Source: an uncultured Nitrospinota bacterium (GTDB lineage: Bacteria; UBA8248). From it: DNA of 36,534 bases. The stretch is from NCBI GenBank assembly GCA_947258645.1, contig CAMYJL010000004.1, positions 24,329 through 60,862 of the forward strand. Direction: 5' to 3'. Shown here in pieces: positions 1-9,432 of the stretch. Both the position numbers and the translations under genes were made by a program. The notes under the pieces were generated by a model. It searched no databases. It had not been told where the DNA came from and was given only the letters and a program-made list of their open reading frames with translations. Each line of letters begins with the position of its first letter. The first letter of the stretch is position 1.

Positions 1-1
1 G

Positions 2-679
2 GGCCGGGAGCGCCCGGCGGCGGCCCTTCGGGCGGTGGACGAATTTGGCGCGGAGGTCATCGTCGTGGATGACGGGTTCCAGCACTTGGCCCTGGGCCGC
101 GATCTGGATCTGGTCGTTCTCCGGGGAGAGCGCCCCTTCGGCAACGGGCGGGTGTTCCCGGCGGGCGCGCTTCGCGAGCCGCCGAGCGCCCTTCGCCGTG
201 CGGGGGCGATTCTCCTGACGGGCGATGTGGCCCCCGGGACGCGGGCGATGGTGGAGCGGGCGGCGCCGGGCGTGGCGATTTTTTCCGGATTGCTGAGGCC
301 GGCGGCCCTCACCGACGCCGGGGGCCGTACGGTGGGCGCGCCCGGCGATCTGAAAGGAGCCGCCGCCGTCGCGGTGAGCGGAATCGGCAACCCCGAGGGG
401 TTCTCCCGGACGCTGGAGGAGGTGGGCGTGTGCGTTCTGGCGCATCACGCCTTCCCGGACCACGCGGCCTATCCTCGAAATGTGGCGGACGGCATCCTCC
501 GTTCCCTGAAGGAGACGGGAGCGGATTTCATCGTCACGACGGAAAAAGACATCGTAAAGATGGCCGCCCTGGCCGAAGAGCCCCGCCTTCGGGCGCTTCG
601 GGTCGAGATGGAGATCGAGCGGGGCGAAGAGCTCGCGGTGTTGATCATGAAAGCCGTTCGGGGAAAATCAGCCGGGTAG
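2..679 (+). CDS. lpxK: Tetraacyldisaccharide 4'-kinase, C-terminal part (5' end outside window)
   Basis: Frame open from base 2 (GRERPAAALRAVDEFGAEVIVVDDGFQHLALGRDLDLVVL); VDDGFQH and GxPxGxLREP-like motifs typical of LpxK. Confidence 0.9.
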   Translation, partial: GRERPAAALRAVDEFGAEVIVVDDGFQHLALGRDLDLVVLRGERPFGNGRVFPAGALREPPSALRRAGAILLTGDVAPGTRAMVERAAPGVAIFSGLLRPAALTDAGGRTVGAPGDLKGAAAVAVSGIGNPEGFSRTLEEVGVCVLAHHAFPDHAAYPRNVADGILRSLKETGADFIVTTEKDIVKMAALAEEPRLRALRVEMEIERGEELAVLIMKAVRGKSAG

Positions 680-691
680 CGGTCCGGCTTT

Positions 692-1780
692 TTATCCGCG
701 AACGTGGGTGAGGAGGTAGCTCCCGCCGGCGAGAAAAAGGAGGTTCGGCCCCCAGGTGGCCAGAAGCGGCGGAAGGCGGCCGGCGTGGCCGAGCGATATC
801 CCCGCGTAGAAAAGGACCAGAAAGGCCGCGCCGATGCTGATCGTGATGGCGACGCCGAGGGCGACTCCTCCGGCCCGGCTGCTCTTCAGCGAAAACGGAA
901 CGCCCACCAGCGCCAGAACGAAGCCGATAAAAGGCGTGGACAGTTTCGCCCAGAGGTCAACAGTGTACTGGGTGGAATCCACGCCGCTTGTCTGCATGAT
1001 TCTGATGTAGTCCCGAAGCTCGCTCCAGTTCATCTCCTCCGGTTTTTTCCCCGTCCGCTTGAAGTCGGCAGGCTCGTCCTGGAGGGGAAAGTGTGCCGCG
1101 TCGAAAGGCTCCTGCCGAATGGTTCCGTCGGGGCCGAAATAGTGAATCAACCCCTCTCTGAAGAGCCATCGCTTGACGGTGGGGACCCACCGGACGTCCT
1201 GAGCGTCGATCCGCTGGATCAGGCGGTCGTTCTTATCAAGCCGGTAGAGGGTGACATTCTTCATCCGGTCCTTGAAGGGGTCGAACCTGGAGATGTGCCA
1301 GATGGTGTTGTCCTCGGAGCGATACCAGATTTGATTCGTCCGGTTGTAGCCGCGGGGAGAGATTTTTTTGACGCGCACCTCCCAAATATGGTTCACGCGC
1401 TGGTTGGAGTAAGGGACGATGTATTCGTTGGCGAAGAAGGTCAGGATCGCGATCCCGAAGCTGGCGATCAGAATCGGCGAGACGACCCGGATGATGCTTG
1501 CGCCGCAGGCGCGCATGGCCACGACTTCGTTCCCGCGGGAGAGAAGGACGAGCGAAAGGACGCAGGCGAGAAGCACCGTGAGCGGGATCGAAAAGATGAC
1601 GAGCTGGGGAATCTTGAAAAGAAAGTAGAGCACGCTGTCGATGAAGGCGGCTTTTTTTTCGACGAGATCGTCGATCCGCTCGATGAACTCGGCCATCAGG
1701 AAAAGCGTGATGGCGCCTGCCTGGCAGATCCCGACCATGCGGAAAAACTGGAGCATGATGTACCGGCTGAGGATGCTCAT
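692..1780 (-). CDS. lptG: LPS export ABC transporter permease, LptG (YjgP/YjgQ family)
   Basis: N-terminal MSILSRYIMLQFFRMVG, multiple TM segments, SRGNEVVAMRACGAS motif; overlaps the upstream paralogue by 4 bp. Confidence 0.85.
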   Translation of the reverse strand: MSILSRYIMLQFFRMVGICQAGAITLFLMAEFIERIDDLVEKKAAFIDSVLYFLFKIPQLVIFSIPLTVLLACVLSLVLLSRGNEVVAMRACGASIIRVVSPILIASFGIAILTFFANEYIVPYSNQRVNHIWEVRVKKISPRGYNRTNQIWYRSEDNTIWHISRFDPFKDRMKNVTLYRLDKNDRLIQRIDAQDVRWVPTVKRWLFREGLIHYFGPDGTIRQEPFDAAHFPLQDEPADFKRTGKKPEEMNWSELRDYIRIMQTSGVDSTQYTVDLWAKLSTPFIGFVLALVGVPFSLKSSRAGGVALGVAITISIGAAFLVLFYAGISLGHAGRLPPLLATWGPNLLFLAGGSYLLTHVRG

Positions 1781-3036
1781 GTCGATTTAGGGTTGGCCCA
1801 GTGGGGGATGGGAAGCCGCTCGGCGGCCTTGAGGATGTAGCCGAAGATGTCTATCGCCCCCCGGCGAATCACCATGCGGATCGCCCACAGGGCCACGCCG
1901 AAGAGGAGGACGTTCGGCCCCCAGGCGGAGAGAAAGGCGGGGAGTGTCCCGTTTTCCCCCATTCCTTCCGAAAACGAGGAGAGGATGTAGTAGGCGAATA
2001 TGACGATCAGGCTGATCGCGAAGCCGCCGTGACGGCCCGACCGGCGGTTCTGAACGCCGAGGGGCGCGCCCAGCAGCGCAAGCGCCAGGCAGGCGAACGG
2101 CGTGGCGAATCGCTGGTGAAACTCGACGAGGAAAGCGTTATGCCGCCGGGAGCCGGGTTTCCCCTGGGCGATTTTTTGCCGAAGCTCGCTGAAGGGAAGG
2201 GCGCGCAACCTCACCCGCAGGGCCTTTCCTTCGCTGAGCGTGCGGGTCAGGTTGAGATTGAGGTCGTAGGATCCAAACTGGACCACCTGATACTGGTTGT
2301 CCTGGAGGGAGGTGAGCGGGGTGGACTGGTTTTTCGGCGAGGCGGGCCGTTTTTCTTTGGAAGCGGCGGCGACTTTGTGAATCGTTCCGCTTGCCAGCCG
2401 CAGGAAGAGATTCTTTCTCTCCTGATCGCGGACGACCATCCCCCGTTCGGCGAAGATGACCTGCTGGTTTTTGGGGTCCCGCGTGTCCGAGATCAGGATA
2501 CCCCGCAGGGCGCTGTTGCGGCGGCCCGACTTTCGTACGTAGATGACCAGTCCCTCGAAGCTGTCGTTGAACACCTGTTCGCGGATCTCGATGATCGACG
2601 CCTGGCTCTGGAGAATTTCGTAGCGAAGGGAGTTCGTCATCTGGTGGCTCCAGGGGAGGCCGTAGGCCATCAGGCCCGTGCTGGTCGCTGCCGCGAACAA
2701 TCCCACGAGTGCGACGGGAAGAAGCTGCGCGTAGAGGCTCATGCCGGAGGCCGTCATGGCGACGAACTCGCTGTCGTTCGAGAGGCGGCTGAACCCGAGG
2801 ATGCAGGCGACGAGGACGGCCATGGGCAACGTGACGAGCAGGAGCACGGGGATGATGGTCAGCAGGAGCTTGCCCACGATGGCGATGGGAACGCCCTTGT
2901 TGATCACGAGGTCGGTCAACTGGAACATCCGGTTCACGAGGAGCAGGAACGTCAGGAGGAACACGCAGAGGAGAAAGTAGGTGGAGATTTCCCTCAGGAT
3001 ATAGCGGTGAAGCGTCCTCAAAGGGAAAATCTCCAT
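1777..3036 (-). CDS. lptF: LPS export ABC transporter permease, LptF (YjgP/YjgQ family)
   Basis: MEIFPLRTLHRYILREISTYFLLCVFLLTFLLLVNRMFQL..., SNDSEFVAMTASGMS motif; start reassigned from ORF-track 3291 to the internal ATG at 3036. Confidence 0.82.
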   Translation of the reverse strand: MEIFPLRTLHRYILREISTYFLLCVFLLTFLLLVNRMFQLTDLVINKGVPIAIVGKLLLTIIPVLLLVTLPMAVLVACILGFSRLSNDSEFVAMTASGMSLYAQLLPVALVGLFAAATSTGLMAYGLPWSHQMTNSLRYEILQSQASIIEIREQVFNDSFEGLVIYVRKSGRRNSALRGILISDTRDPKNQQVIFAERGMVVRDQERKNLFLRLASGTIHKVAAASKEKRPASPKNQSTPLTSLQDNQYQVVQFGSYDLNLNLTRTLSEGKALRVRLRALPFSELRQKIAQGKPGSRRHNAFLVEFHQRFATPFACLALALLGAPLGVQNRRSGRHGGFAISLIVIFAYYILSSFSEGMGENGTLPAFLSAWGPNVLLFGVALWAIRMVIRRGAIDIFGYILKAAERLPIPHWANPKST

Positions 3037-3264
3037 CCAGTAGCCGGGCGGGGCGAACCGAACGCGGGATATCCGCATCCGCCCCGCCACCCTATACGAG
3101 AGGCCGCCCCCGTGTAAAGAAATCCCTCCCTCAGAAACCGCTCCGCACGGCCCGGTTTCATTGCGGCAATCCCATGAAATTGATAGCGTTATATAAAGTG
3201 GCCGGGATGCGGCACCCGCCCGCGAAGTCACGGAGCCGCCGCCCGGCCCCATCCCGCCCTGGGA

Positions 3265-4335
3265 GTGAGAATGGTTTCGGTACCCGACCAATTAAAGAGC
3301 CGCCATATTGTCGTCGCGCCGAACTGGATAGGCGATACGGCGATGGCCGCGCCTTTCCTGGCTTCTCTCCGCGCCGTCCTCCCCGGGGGGCGGATCGAGG
3401 CGGTGGCGAATTCCTGGACCGCAGGGCTGCTGCGGGCCTTCCCCTGGGTCGATGAGGTCCACGCCATCGGCGCCCGGGACGGGCTCGAATGGTGGAAAAG
3501 CGCGCTCTCCCTCCGCGGGAATCTGGGCAGAAGGGGAACGGAGACGGTCTGGCTGCTCCCGAACAGCTTCCGCTCGGCGGTGCTGGGTCTTTTGATCGGC
3601 GGGGGCCGGAGAGTGGGCTACGCGACGGACAAGCGGGGATTCCTCCTCGGCCGCGCCGTGGCGCCGCCCCCCGGGTCGCCTCCTCCCCATCTGATCGACT
3701 ACTACCTGGGCCTGCTCGAAGCCGAGGGGTGGCCGGTCGCGCACCGGGGGGTTCGCCTGCCGGTGACGCCGGAGGCGGGGCGGTTTGCCGAGGCAATCTT
3801 CGCGAAAAAAGCCCCGCCCGGCGAGGGGCCCCTGATCGGTTTTCACCCCGGCGCCGCGTTCGGTGAGTCGAAAACCTGGCCGGCGGACTTCTTCGCCCGG
3901 CTGGCGAAGGGTCTGGCGGAAGGCCTGGGGGCGCGGATTCTCCTCTTCGGCGGCCCAAACGAAACCGAACTGGCGGACTGGGTGTCCTCGGCCTCCGATG
4001 GCGCCGCCGTCAGTATCGCCGGGGAGGACACCCTCGAAACGCTTCCGGCCATATTGGCCGGGCTGGACCTGTTCCTATCGGGCGACACGGGGCCGCTTCA
4101 CATCGCCGCGCTCGCCGGGACGCGGACGCTCTCGTTTTTCGGGCCGACCGACCCCCGCCGCACGGCTCCGCCCGGCGCGCATCATCGGATGCTGCGGCGG
4201 GAGCTGGAGTGCAGCCCGTGTTTCGAGCGCCTCTGCCCGCTCGGCCATCACGATTGCATGAAAGGGATCACCCCGGAAGAAGTGGAGGAAGAAGTGAGGG
4301 AAATTCTCAGGGCGGGCGTGAGAGCAACCGAATGA
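3265..4335 (+). CDS. waaF: LPS heptosyltransferase II-like (GT9)
   Basis: VVAPNWIGDTAMAAPFLASLR, SGDTGPLHIAALAGTRTLSFFGPTDPRRTAP, C-terminal Cys-rich ECSPCFERLCPLGHHDCM; start may be 3271. Confidence 0.85.
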   Translation: MRMVSVPDQLKSRHIVVAPNWIGDTAMAAPFLASLRAVLPGGRIEAVANSWTAGLLRAFPWVDEVHAIGARDGLEWWKSALSLRGNLGRRGTETVWLLPNSFRSAVLGLLIGGGRRVGYATDKRGFLLGRAVAPPPGSPPPHLIDYYLGLLEAEGWPVAHRGVRLPVTPEAGRFAEAIFAKKAPPGEGPLIGFHPGAAFGESKTWPADFFARLAKGLAEGLGARILLFGGPNETELADWVSSASDGAAVSIAGEDTLETLPAILAGLDLFLSGDTGPLHIAALAGTRTLSFFGPTDPRRTAPPGAHHRMLRRELECSPCFERLCPLGHHDCMKGITPEEVEEEVREILRAGVRATE

Positions 4336-4919
4336 GCGGACGGGCGGCGGTATTTTTCGATCGCGACGGCACGCTGAACCGCGACGTCGGCTACGTGACC
4401 CACCTCGACGATTTCACGCTCCTGCCCCGCGCGGCGGCGGCCGTGCGGAAGGTGAACGAGGCGGACATGCTCGCCATTCTCGCGACGAATCAGGCCGGGG
4501 TGGCGCGGGGGTATTTTCCCGAAGAGATGGTGGACCGGGTGCACGGCAAGCTGGAGGATGAGCTGGCCAAGGGAGGGGCGCGTCTCGACGCGCTGTATTA
4601 CTGTCCCTATCATCCGGACTCGGAAGTTCCTGAATACGCGGTGGATTCGGACGCGCGAAAGCCGGGGCCGGGCATGCTGATTCAGGCTGCCAGGGAGCAT
4701 GGCGTCGATTTGTCGAAGTCCTACATAATCGGGGACAAGTATTCCGATCTCGAGTGCGGCTGGGCGGCGGGATGCCGGAGCGCCTTTATCCTGACCGGCT
4801 ACGGACGGGGGACGATGGATCTGTACGGCGCCGGCTGGCCCCGGCCCCCGGACATCCTCGCCGAGGATGCCTACCATGCCGTGACGATGATTCTGGAAGA
4901 AAGGAAAAGGGCGGGATGA
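4332..4919 (+). CDS. gmhB: D-glycero-D-manno-heptose 1,7-bisphosphate phosphatase-like HAD protein
   Basis: FFDRDGTLNRDVGYV HAD motif, CPYHPDSE Zn-loop-like segment, IGDKYSDLECGWAAG; ATGA overlap with the gene upstream. Confidence 0.85.
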   Translation: MSGRAAVFFDRDGTLNRDVGYVTHLDDFTLLPRAAAAVRKVNEADMLAILATNQAGVARGYFPEEMVDRVHGKLEDELAKGGARLDALYYCPYHPDSEVPEYAVDSDARKPGPGMLIQAAREHGVDLSKSYIIGDKYSDLECGWAAGCRSAFILTGYGRGTMDLYGAGWPRPPDILAEDAYHAVTMILEERKRAG

Positions 4920-5908
4920 GCGGATCACTTCGGAGCTACGTCGAGCGCTTTGCGTCTTTGCGCGTGGCGGTGGTCGGAGACTTCGTCGCCGACGAGTTTG
5001 TGTACGGCGACTCATCGCGGATCAGCCGCGAGGCGCCCGTGCTCGTTCTCAACTTCCGTGCCCGTGAGATCATCCCCGGCGGGGGGGGCAATGCCGCGAT
5101 GAACGCGGCCTCCCTCGGCGGAAACGTCATCGCGGTGAGCGCGCTGGGCGCCGATCCGAACGGAAACGCGATGAGCCGGGTCATGGCCGGGCGGAACATT
5201 GGCGTGGATCATCTTTATCAGGATGAAAACCGGATCACGCCCACCAAGATGCGGGTCATGGCCGGGGGGCGGAACACGAGCCGCCAGCAGGTGATTCGCG
5301 TGGACCACGAGCGCCAGCTCCCCATGAACTCGGATCTCGAAAAGCGCATTCTGGGCGCGCTCGAGAATCTGGCCGGTGACGGCCTGGATGCGCTGATTGT
5401 CTCCGACTACGGCCTGGGCGTGATCACCGATTCCGTCCGCGGGCTCGCCGGTCGCCTGGCGCAAAAGATCATCGTCACCGTGGACAGCCGCCACGCCGCC
5501 GACGCGTTTCAGAAAGTGACCGCCATCACGCCGAACGAAGAAGAGGTGGAGGAGCTGGTGGGCTTCCTGCCGGACGAGGCTCGGCTGGACGAGGCGGGTG
5601 CGGCGCTTCTGGAGCGGACGAAGGCCCGCGCGGCCCTCATCACGCGGGGCAGCCAGGGGATGAGCCTCTTTGAGCGGGGCGCGGCCCGGCGGGATATCCC
5701 TGTTTTTGGCTCGGACGAGGCCACGGACGTGACCGGCGCCGGAGATACCGTCATCTCGGCGTTTACCCTCGCCTTGGCGGCGGGGGCCTCGATGGCGGAG
5801 GCGGCCGAAATCGCCAACCGCGCCGCCGGGATCGTGGTCATGAAGCACGGAACGGCGGTCGTCTCCCAAGAAGAACTCCTGGGCGCGCTGGAGGATGGTT
5901 CGCGTTGA
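4916..5908 (+). CDS. hldE1/rfaE1: D-glycero-beta-D-manno-heptose-7-phosphate kinase (HldE kinase domain, PfkB family)
   Basis: VVGDFVADEFVYGDSSRISREAPVLV, GGGGNAAMNAASLGG, DVTGAGDTVISAFTLAL. Confidence 0.85.
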   Translation: MSGSLRSYVERFASLRVAVVGDFVADEFVYGDSSRISREAPVLVLNFRAREIIPGGGGNAAMNAASLGGNVIAVSALGADPNGNAMSRVMAGRNIGVDHLYQDENRITPTKMRVMAGGRNTSRQQVIRVDHERQLPMNSDLEKRILGALENLAGDGLDALIVSDYGLGVITDSVRGLAGRLAQKIIVTVDSRHAADAFQKVTAITPNEEEVEELVGFLPDEARLDEAGAALLERTKARAALITRGSQGMSLFERGAARRDIPVFGSDEATDVTGAGDTVISAFTLALAAGASMAEAAEIANRAAGIVVMKHGTAVVSQEELLGALEDGSR

Positions 5909-6399
5909 CCTCCGGAACGGATCCGTGCGGCGGAAAGCTCCGCACGCTGGATGAACTCTCGGCGGAAGTCGAGCGCGAGAAGGCGGCGGGAAAACGCGTG
6001 GTCTTCGCCAACGGCTGCTTCGATATTCTCCATGCCGGGCACGTGCGCTATCTGCGCGAGGCGAAATCGCTCGGGGATTTTCTGATCGTCGCCGTCAACA
6101 ACGATGCCTCCACGAAAAGTCTCAAGGGCGAGGGCAGGCCCTACACGCCGGAGGGCGAGCGCCTCGAAATTCTCTCCTGCCTCGAACCGATCGATTGGCT
6201 CATCCTGTTCGGGGAAGATACCGTTTCGAACCTCCTTCTCACTCTCCGCCCCCATGTTCACGCGAAGGGCACCGACTATACGGCCGACACCGTTCCCGAA
6301 CGCGAGACGGTGAAAAGCTACGGCGGGGAGGTGGCCATCTGCGGCGATCCGAAGGACCACTCCTCGACCGACATCGGGTCCGCGACCCGGCCGAAATGA
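5905..6399 (+). CDS. hldE2/rfaE2: D-glycero-beta-D-manno-heptose 1-phosphate adenylyltransferase (HldE nucleotidyltransferase domain)
   Basis: VFANGCFDILHAGHVRYLREAKSLGDFLIVAVNNDASTKSLKG; TTG start with 4-bp overlap. Confidence 0.85.
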   Translation: MTSGTDPCGGKLRTLDELSAEVEREKAAGKRVVFANGCFDILHAGHVRYLREAKSLGDFLIVAVNNDASTKSLKGEGRPYTPEGERLEILSCLEPIDWLILFGEDTVSNLLLTLRPHVHAKGTDYTADTVPERETVKSYGGEVAICGDPKDHSSTDIGSATRPK

Positions 6400-7457
6400 G
6401 CGACCGGTTTCTGATTGTCCGGCTCGGCGCGGTCGGCGATGTCATTCACGCGCTTCCGCTGGCCGCCGCACTGCGCAAGGGGTTTCCGGATGCGCACATC
6501 GGCTGGGCCGTGGAGCCGGGCGCGAGCCCGCTGCTCCGCGATAACCCCGCCATCGACGCGCTGTGCGTGGTCGATACGCGTGCCTGGCGGCGCGGATCGC
6601 CGGGTGCGAGAATCACGGCGCTACGAGGGGATCTCCGAAAGCTCAGGGAGGTCCGGGCGGACGTTGCCATCGACGCGCAGGGGTTGATCAAAAGCGGATT
6701 TCTCGCCCGGGTGTCGGGCGCGCAGGTGAGGATTGGGTTTGAGCACCGCTCGTGCCGCGAGGGAATGAATGTTCTCTTCATGACAGACTGGGCGGATCCG
6801 CCGCCGGGGCCGCACCATGTCGTGGAGAAGAACCTCTCCCTGCTGGGGCCGCTCGGCGCCGCGCTTCCGGCGGGCGGCGAGGTGGCATTTCCGCTTCCCG
6901 ATTTGTCGGAGGAGGTGGAAGGGGCGGAATCCTTTTTGCGTCGCGAGGGGCTGGCGGCTGGCCGCCCTCTCCTCATGATGCATCCGGGCGCGGGCTGGGA
7001 GACGAAGCGATGGGACGAGGGGCGCTATGGGGCGCTCGGTGATGCCTGGGTGGGGATGACAGGGGGCGGTGTCCTCCTCTCCTGGGGCCCTGGCGAGGAG
7101 GAACTGGCGCGGAGGGTGGCCGGGGAGATGAAAAGCCCCGTGAAAGTCGCGCCGCCGACAGGTATCCGGGAGCTGGCAGCGCTGATCGGGCGGTGCGACA
7201 TATTCGCCGGCGGGGATTCGGGGCCGCTTCACCTGGCGGCGGCTCTTGGCGTATCCTGCCTCGCCGTGATGGGTCCGACCGACCCGGTCCGAAACGGCCC
7301 GTGGGGGCGGGGACACGCCGTCCTGCACCACCGGCTGGCTTGCAGCGGGTGCTACGGGCGGACCTGCCCGGATATCGAGTGTCTGGAGCGGATCGGCGCG
7401 GAAGAAGCCGTCCGGGCGCTGGATCAGCTCTGGGCGGGCCGTGAAAATATCCGCTAA
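6396..7457 (+). CDS. waaC: LPS heptosyltransferase I-like (GT9)
   Basis: FLIVRLGAVGDVIHALPLAAALRKGFPDAHIGWAVE; GGDSGPLHLAAALGVSCLAVMGPTDPVRNGPWG. Confidence 0.78.
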   Translation: MSDRFLIVRLGAVGDVIHALPLAAALRKGFPDAHIGWAVEPGASPLLRDNPAIDALCVVDTRAWRRGSPGARITALRGDLRKLREVRADVAIDAQGLIKSGFLARVSGAQVRIGFEHRSCREGMNVLFMTDWADPPPGPHHVVEKNLSLLGPLGAALPAGGEVAFPLPDLSEEVEGAESFLRREGLAAGRPLLMMHPGAGWETKRWDEGRYGALGDAWVGMTGGGVLLSWGPGEEELARRVAGEMKSPVKVAPPTGIRELAALIGRCDIFAGGDSGPLHLAAALGVSCLAVMGPTDPVRNGPWGRGHAVLHHRLACSGCYGRTCPDIECLERIGAEEAVRALDQLWAGRENIR

Positions 7458-7484
7458 GTATATGAAAATAAAAGGAGTATAGAA

Positions 7485-8432
7485 TTGCCCCGATATCTGG
7501 TGACCGGGACGGCCGGCTTTATCGGATCGCATCTTTCCGAACGGCTGCTCAAGGAAGGGGCCGAGGTTCTGGGGGTCGATCGATTCTCGAATTTCTACCG
7601 AAGGAAGGACAAGGAATCTAACCTCCAGAGCCTGTACGATACGCCCGGTTTCGAGTTTAGCGAGATGGATCTTTGCAAGGGTTCCCTGGAAGGGATTTCG
7701 GAGGGAATCGACGGTGTTTTTCATCTGGCCGCCCAGGCGGGCGTTCGGGACAGCTGGGGCGAGGCTTTTTCGGTCTATCTGAACGACAACAACCTCGCCA
7801 CCCAGCGCCTGCTCGAAGCGTTCCGCGACCGGCCGATCCAGGCGTTTGTCTATGCGTCCTCGTCCTCCATCTATGGAGATGCCCTGGAGGGGCCGACAAA
7901 GGAAGACGCCATGCCGAAGCCGGTCTCGCCCTACGGCGTCTCGAAGCTGGACGGGGAGCACCTTTGCTACCTCTATTACCGGAACTTCGGGATACGCACG
8001 GTGTCGGTCCGGTACTTCACGGTCTACGGCCCGAGGCAGCGGCCGGACATGGCGTTTCACCGGTTCCTGAAGGCGGGCCTCAAGGGCGAGCCGATCACGC
8101 TCTTTGGCGACGGGGAGCAGAGCCGGGACTTCACGTTCGTGGCCGACGCCGTCGCCGGAACGATGGCCGCCATGACGAAGGGAAAGGCGGGCGCCGTCTA
8201 TAACATCGGCGGGGGTCAGCGGGCCACGGTGAACGAGGTGATCGGCTACATCAACGACCTGCAGGGAACGCCGCTGCAAGTGAACCGGGGGGGTGTTCAG
8301 AAAGGGGATGTCCGCCACACCTGGGCGGATGCGACGCGCGCCGCCGCCGATCTCGGTTTTAATCCCCAAACCGGATTGCGGGAAGGGCTGAAGGCGGAGC
8401 GCGAATGGCTCATCAGGAGGATGAAAGGATGA
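7485..8432 (+). CDS. NAD-dependent nucleotide-sugar epimerase/dehydratase (UDP-glucose/UDP-glucuronate 4-epimerase-like)
   Basis: TGTAGFIGSHLSERLL Rossmann motif, SSSSIYG, YGVSK catalytic motif, YGPRQRPDMAF. Confidence 0.85.
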   Translation: MPRYLVTGTAGFIGSHLSERLLKEGAEVLGVDRFSNFYRRKDKESNLQSLYDTPGFEFSEMDLCKGSLEGISEGIDGVFHLAAQAGVRDSWGEAFSVYLNDNNLATQRLLEAFRDRPIQAFVYASSSSIYGDALEGPTKEDAMPKPVSPYGVSKLDGEHLCYLYYRNFGIRTVSVRYFTVYGPRQRPDMAFHRFLKAGLKGEPITLFGDGEQSRDFTFVADAVAGTMAAMTKGKAGAVYNIGGGQRATVNEVIGYINDLQGTPLQVNRGGVQKGDVRHTWADATRAAADLGFNPQTGLREGLKAEREWLIRRMKG

Positions 8433-8620
8433 CGATTGACAAGGAGTTGCTCGAGATTCTGGCCTGTCCGGTAAGCAAGAAGCCGCTGGAACTGAGCGCG
8501 GACGGGAACTTTCTCGTCTGCAAGGAGTCGAAGCTCGTCTACAAGATTCAGGACGGGATACCCATCATGCTGGTGGACGAGGCGATTCCGCTGGATGAGT
8601 GGGAAAAGAGCCAGGCCTAG
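8429..8620 (+). CDS. Trm112-like / UPF0434 (YcaR-type) small protein
   Basis: LLEILACPVSKKPLELSADGNFLVCKESKLVYKIQDGIPIMLVDEA. Confidence 0.85.
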   Translation: MTIDKELLEILACPVSKKPLELSADGNFLVCKESKLVYKIQDGIPIMLVDEAIPLDEWEKSQA

Positions 8621-8622
8621 GA

Positions 8623-9432
8623 ATGACGAACGTGGCGGAACAGCGCGTCGAATCCCCCGCGAAAGAGAGCGGGAACCCGCGTCTGAGCGTGACGATCGTC
8701 GCGCGTGACGAAGCGGCGCGGATCGGCGATTGCATCGATCGCGTGTCGTGGGCGGACGAGATTATCGTGCTCGACAGCGGAAGCACGGACGGGACGCAGG
8801 ATATCTGCCGCGCCCGGGGGGCGACCGTCGTCGAGGCTTCGTGGGAGGGATACGCCGCCCAGAAAAACACCGCCATTGAAAAGGCCCGGCATCCCTGGGT
8901 GCTGAGCCTGGACGCGGACGAGATGGTCAGCGATGCGCTCGGGGAACAAATACGTGCGGTGCTCCGGGCGGATGGCCCGGCGGACGGCTTCCGCATCCCG
9001 CGAAAAAATATTTTCTTCGGAAAGTGGCTTCGCCACGGGGATCACTGGCCGGATCATCAGGTCCGCCTGTTCCGCAAGGGGCTTGGGCAGTTCAAGTCGA
9101 AGGCGGTCCATGAATCCGTCGAAGTGAGTGGCCAGGTGAGTGAGCTGACGGAGCCGCTGGAGCATCACAGCTACCGGGATTTCCGGGAATTTTTCGACCG
9201 GCAGGTCCGCTACGCCGCGCTGGCGGCGGAAGAGCTCCGCGCCCGGGGCCAGTCGCCCGCGCTTTCCGATTTCATCTTCCGCCCGCTGTGGCGGTTCGTG
9301 AAGGGATACTTCATCAAGGCCGGCTGGCGGGACGGACGTGAAGGTTTCATCGTCTCGGCCGGATATGCCTATTATGTTTTCATGCGTGCCGCCTTTCTCT
9401 GGGAGAGCCGCCGAAGGCGTGAGATCACTTAA
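8623..9432 (+). CDS. Glycosyltransferase family 2, WaaE/KdtX-like
   Basis: LSVTIVARDEAARIGDCIDRVSWADEIIVLDSGSTDGTQDI, LSLDADEMVS, GDHWPDHQVRLFRK. Confidence 0.8.
   Translation: MTNVAEQRVESPAKESGNPRLSVTIVARDEAARIGDCIDRVSWADEIIVLDSGSTDGTQDICRARGATVVEASWEGYAAQKNTAIEKARHPWVLSLDADEMVSDALGEQIRAVLRADGPADGFRIPRKNIFFGKWLRHGDHWPDHQVRLFRKGLGQFKSKAVHESVEVSGQVSELTEPLEHHSYRDFREFFDRQVRYAALAAEELRARGQSPALSDFIFRPLWRFVKGYFIKAGWRDGREGFIVSAGYAYYVFMRAAFLWESRRRREIT

Noticed and set aside
704-1840. 378-aa ORF opposite lptG, and similar long antisense ORFs (1801-3117, 6621-8369, 14902-16392, 19291-20331)
   Set aside because: Low-complexity charged/His-rich composition typical of high-GC antisense shadow frames; opposite strand encodes clearly recognisable conserved proteins.
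3117-3264. Promoter in the lptF/waaF divergent intergenic region (ttgcgg...ttatat)
   Set aside because: AT-rich patch present, but hexamer spacing does not fit a clear sigma70 promoter on either strand.
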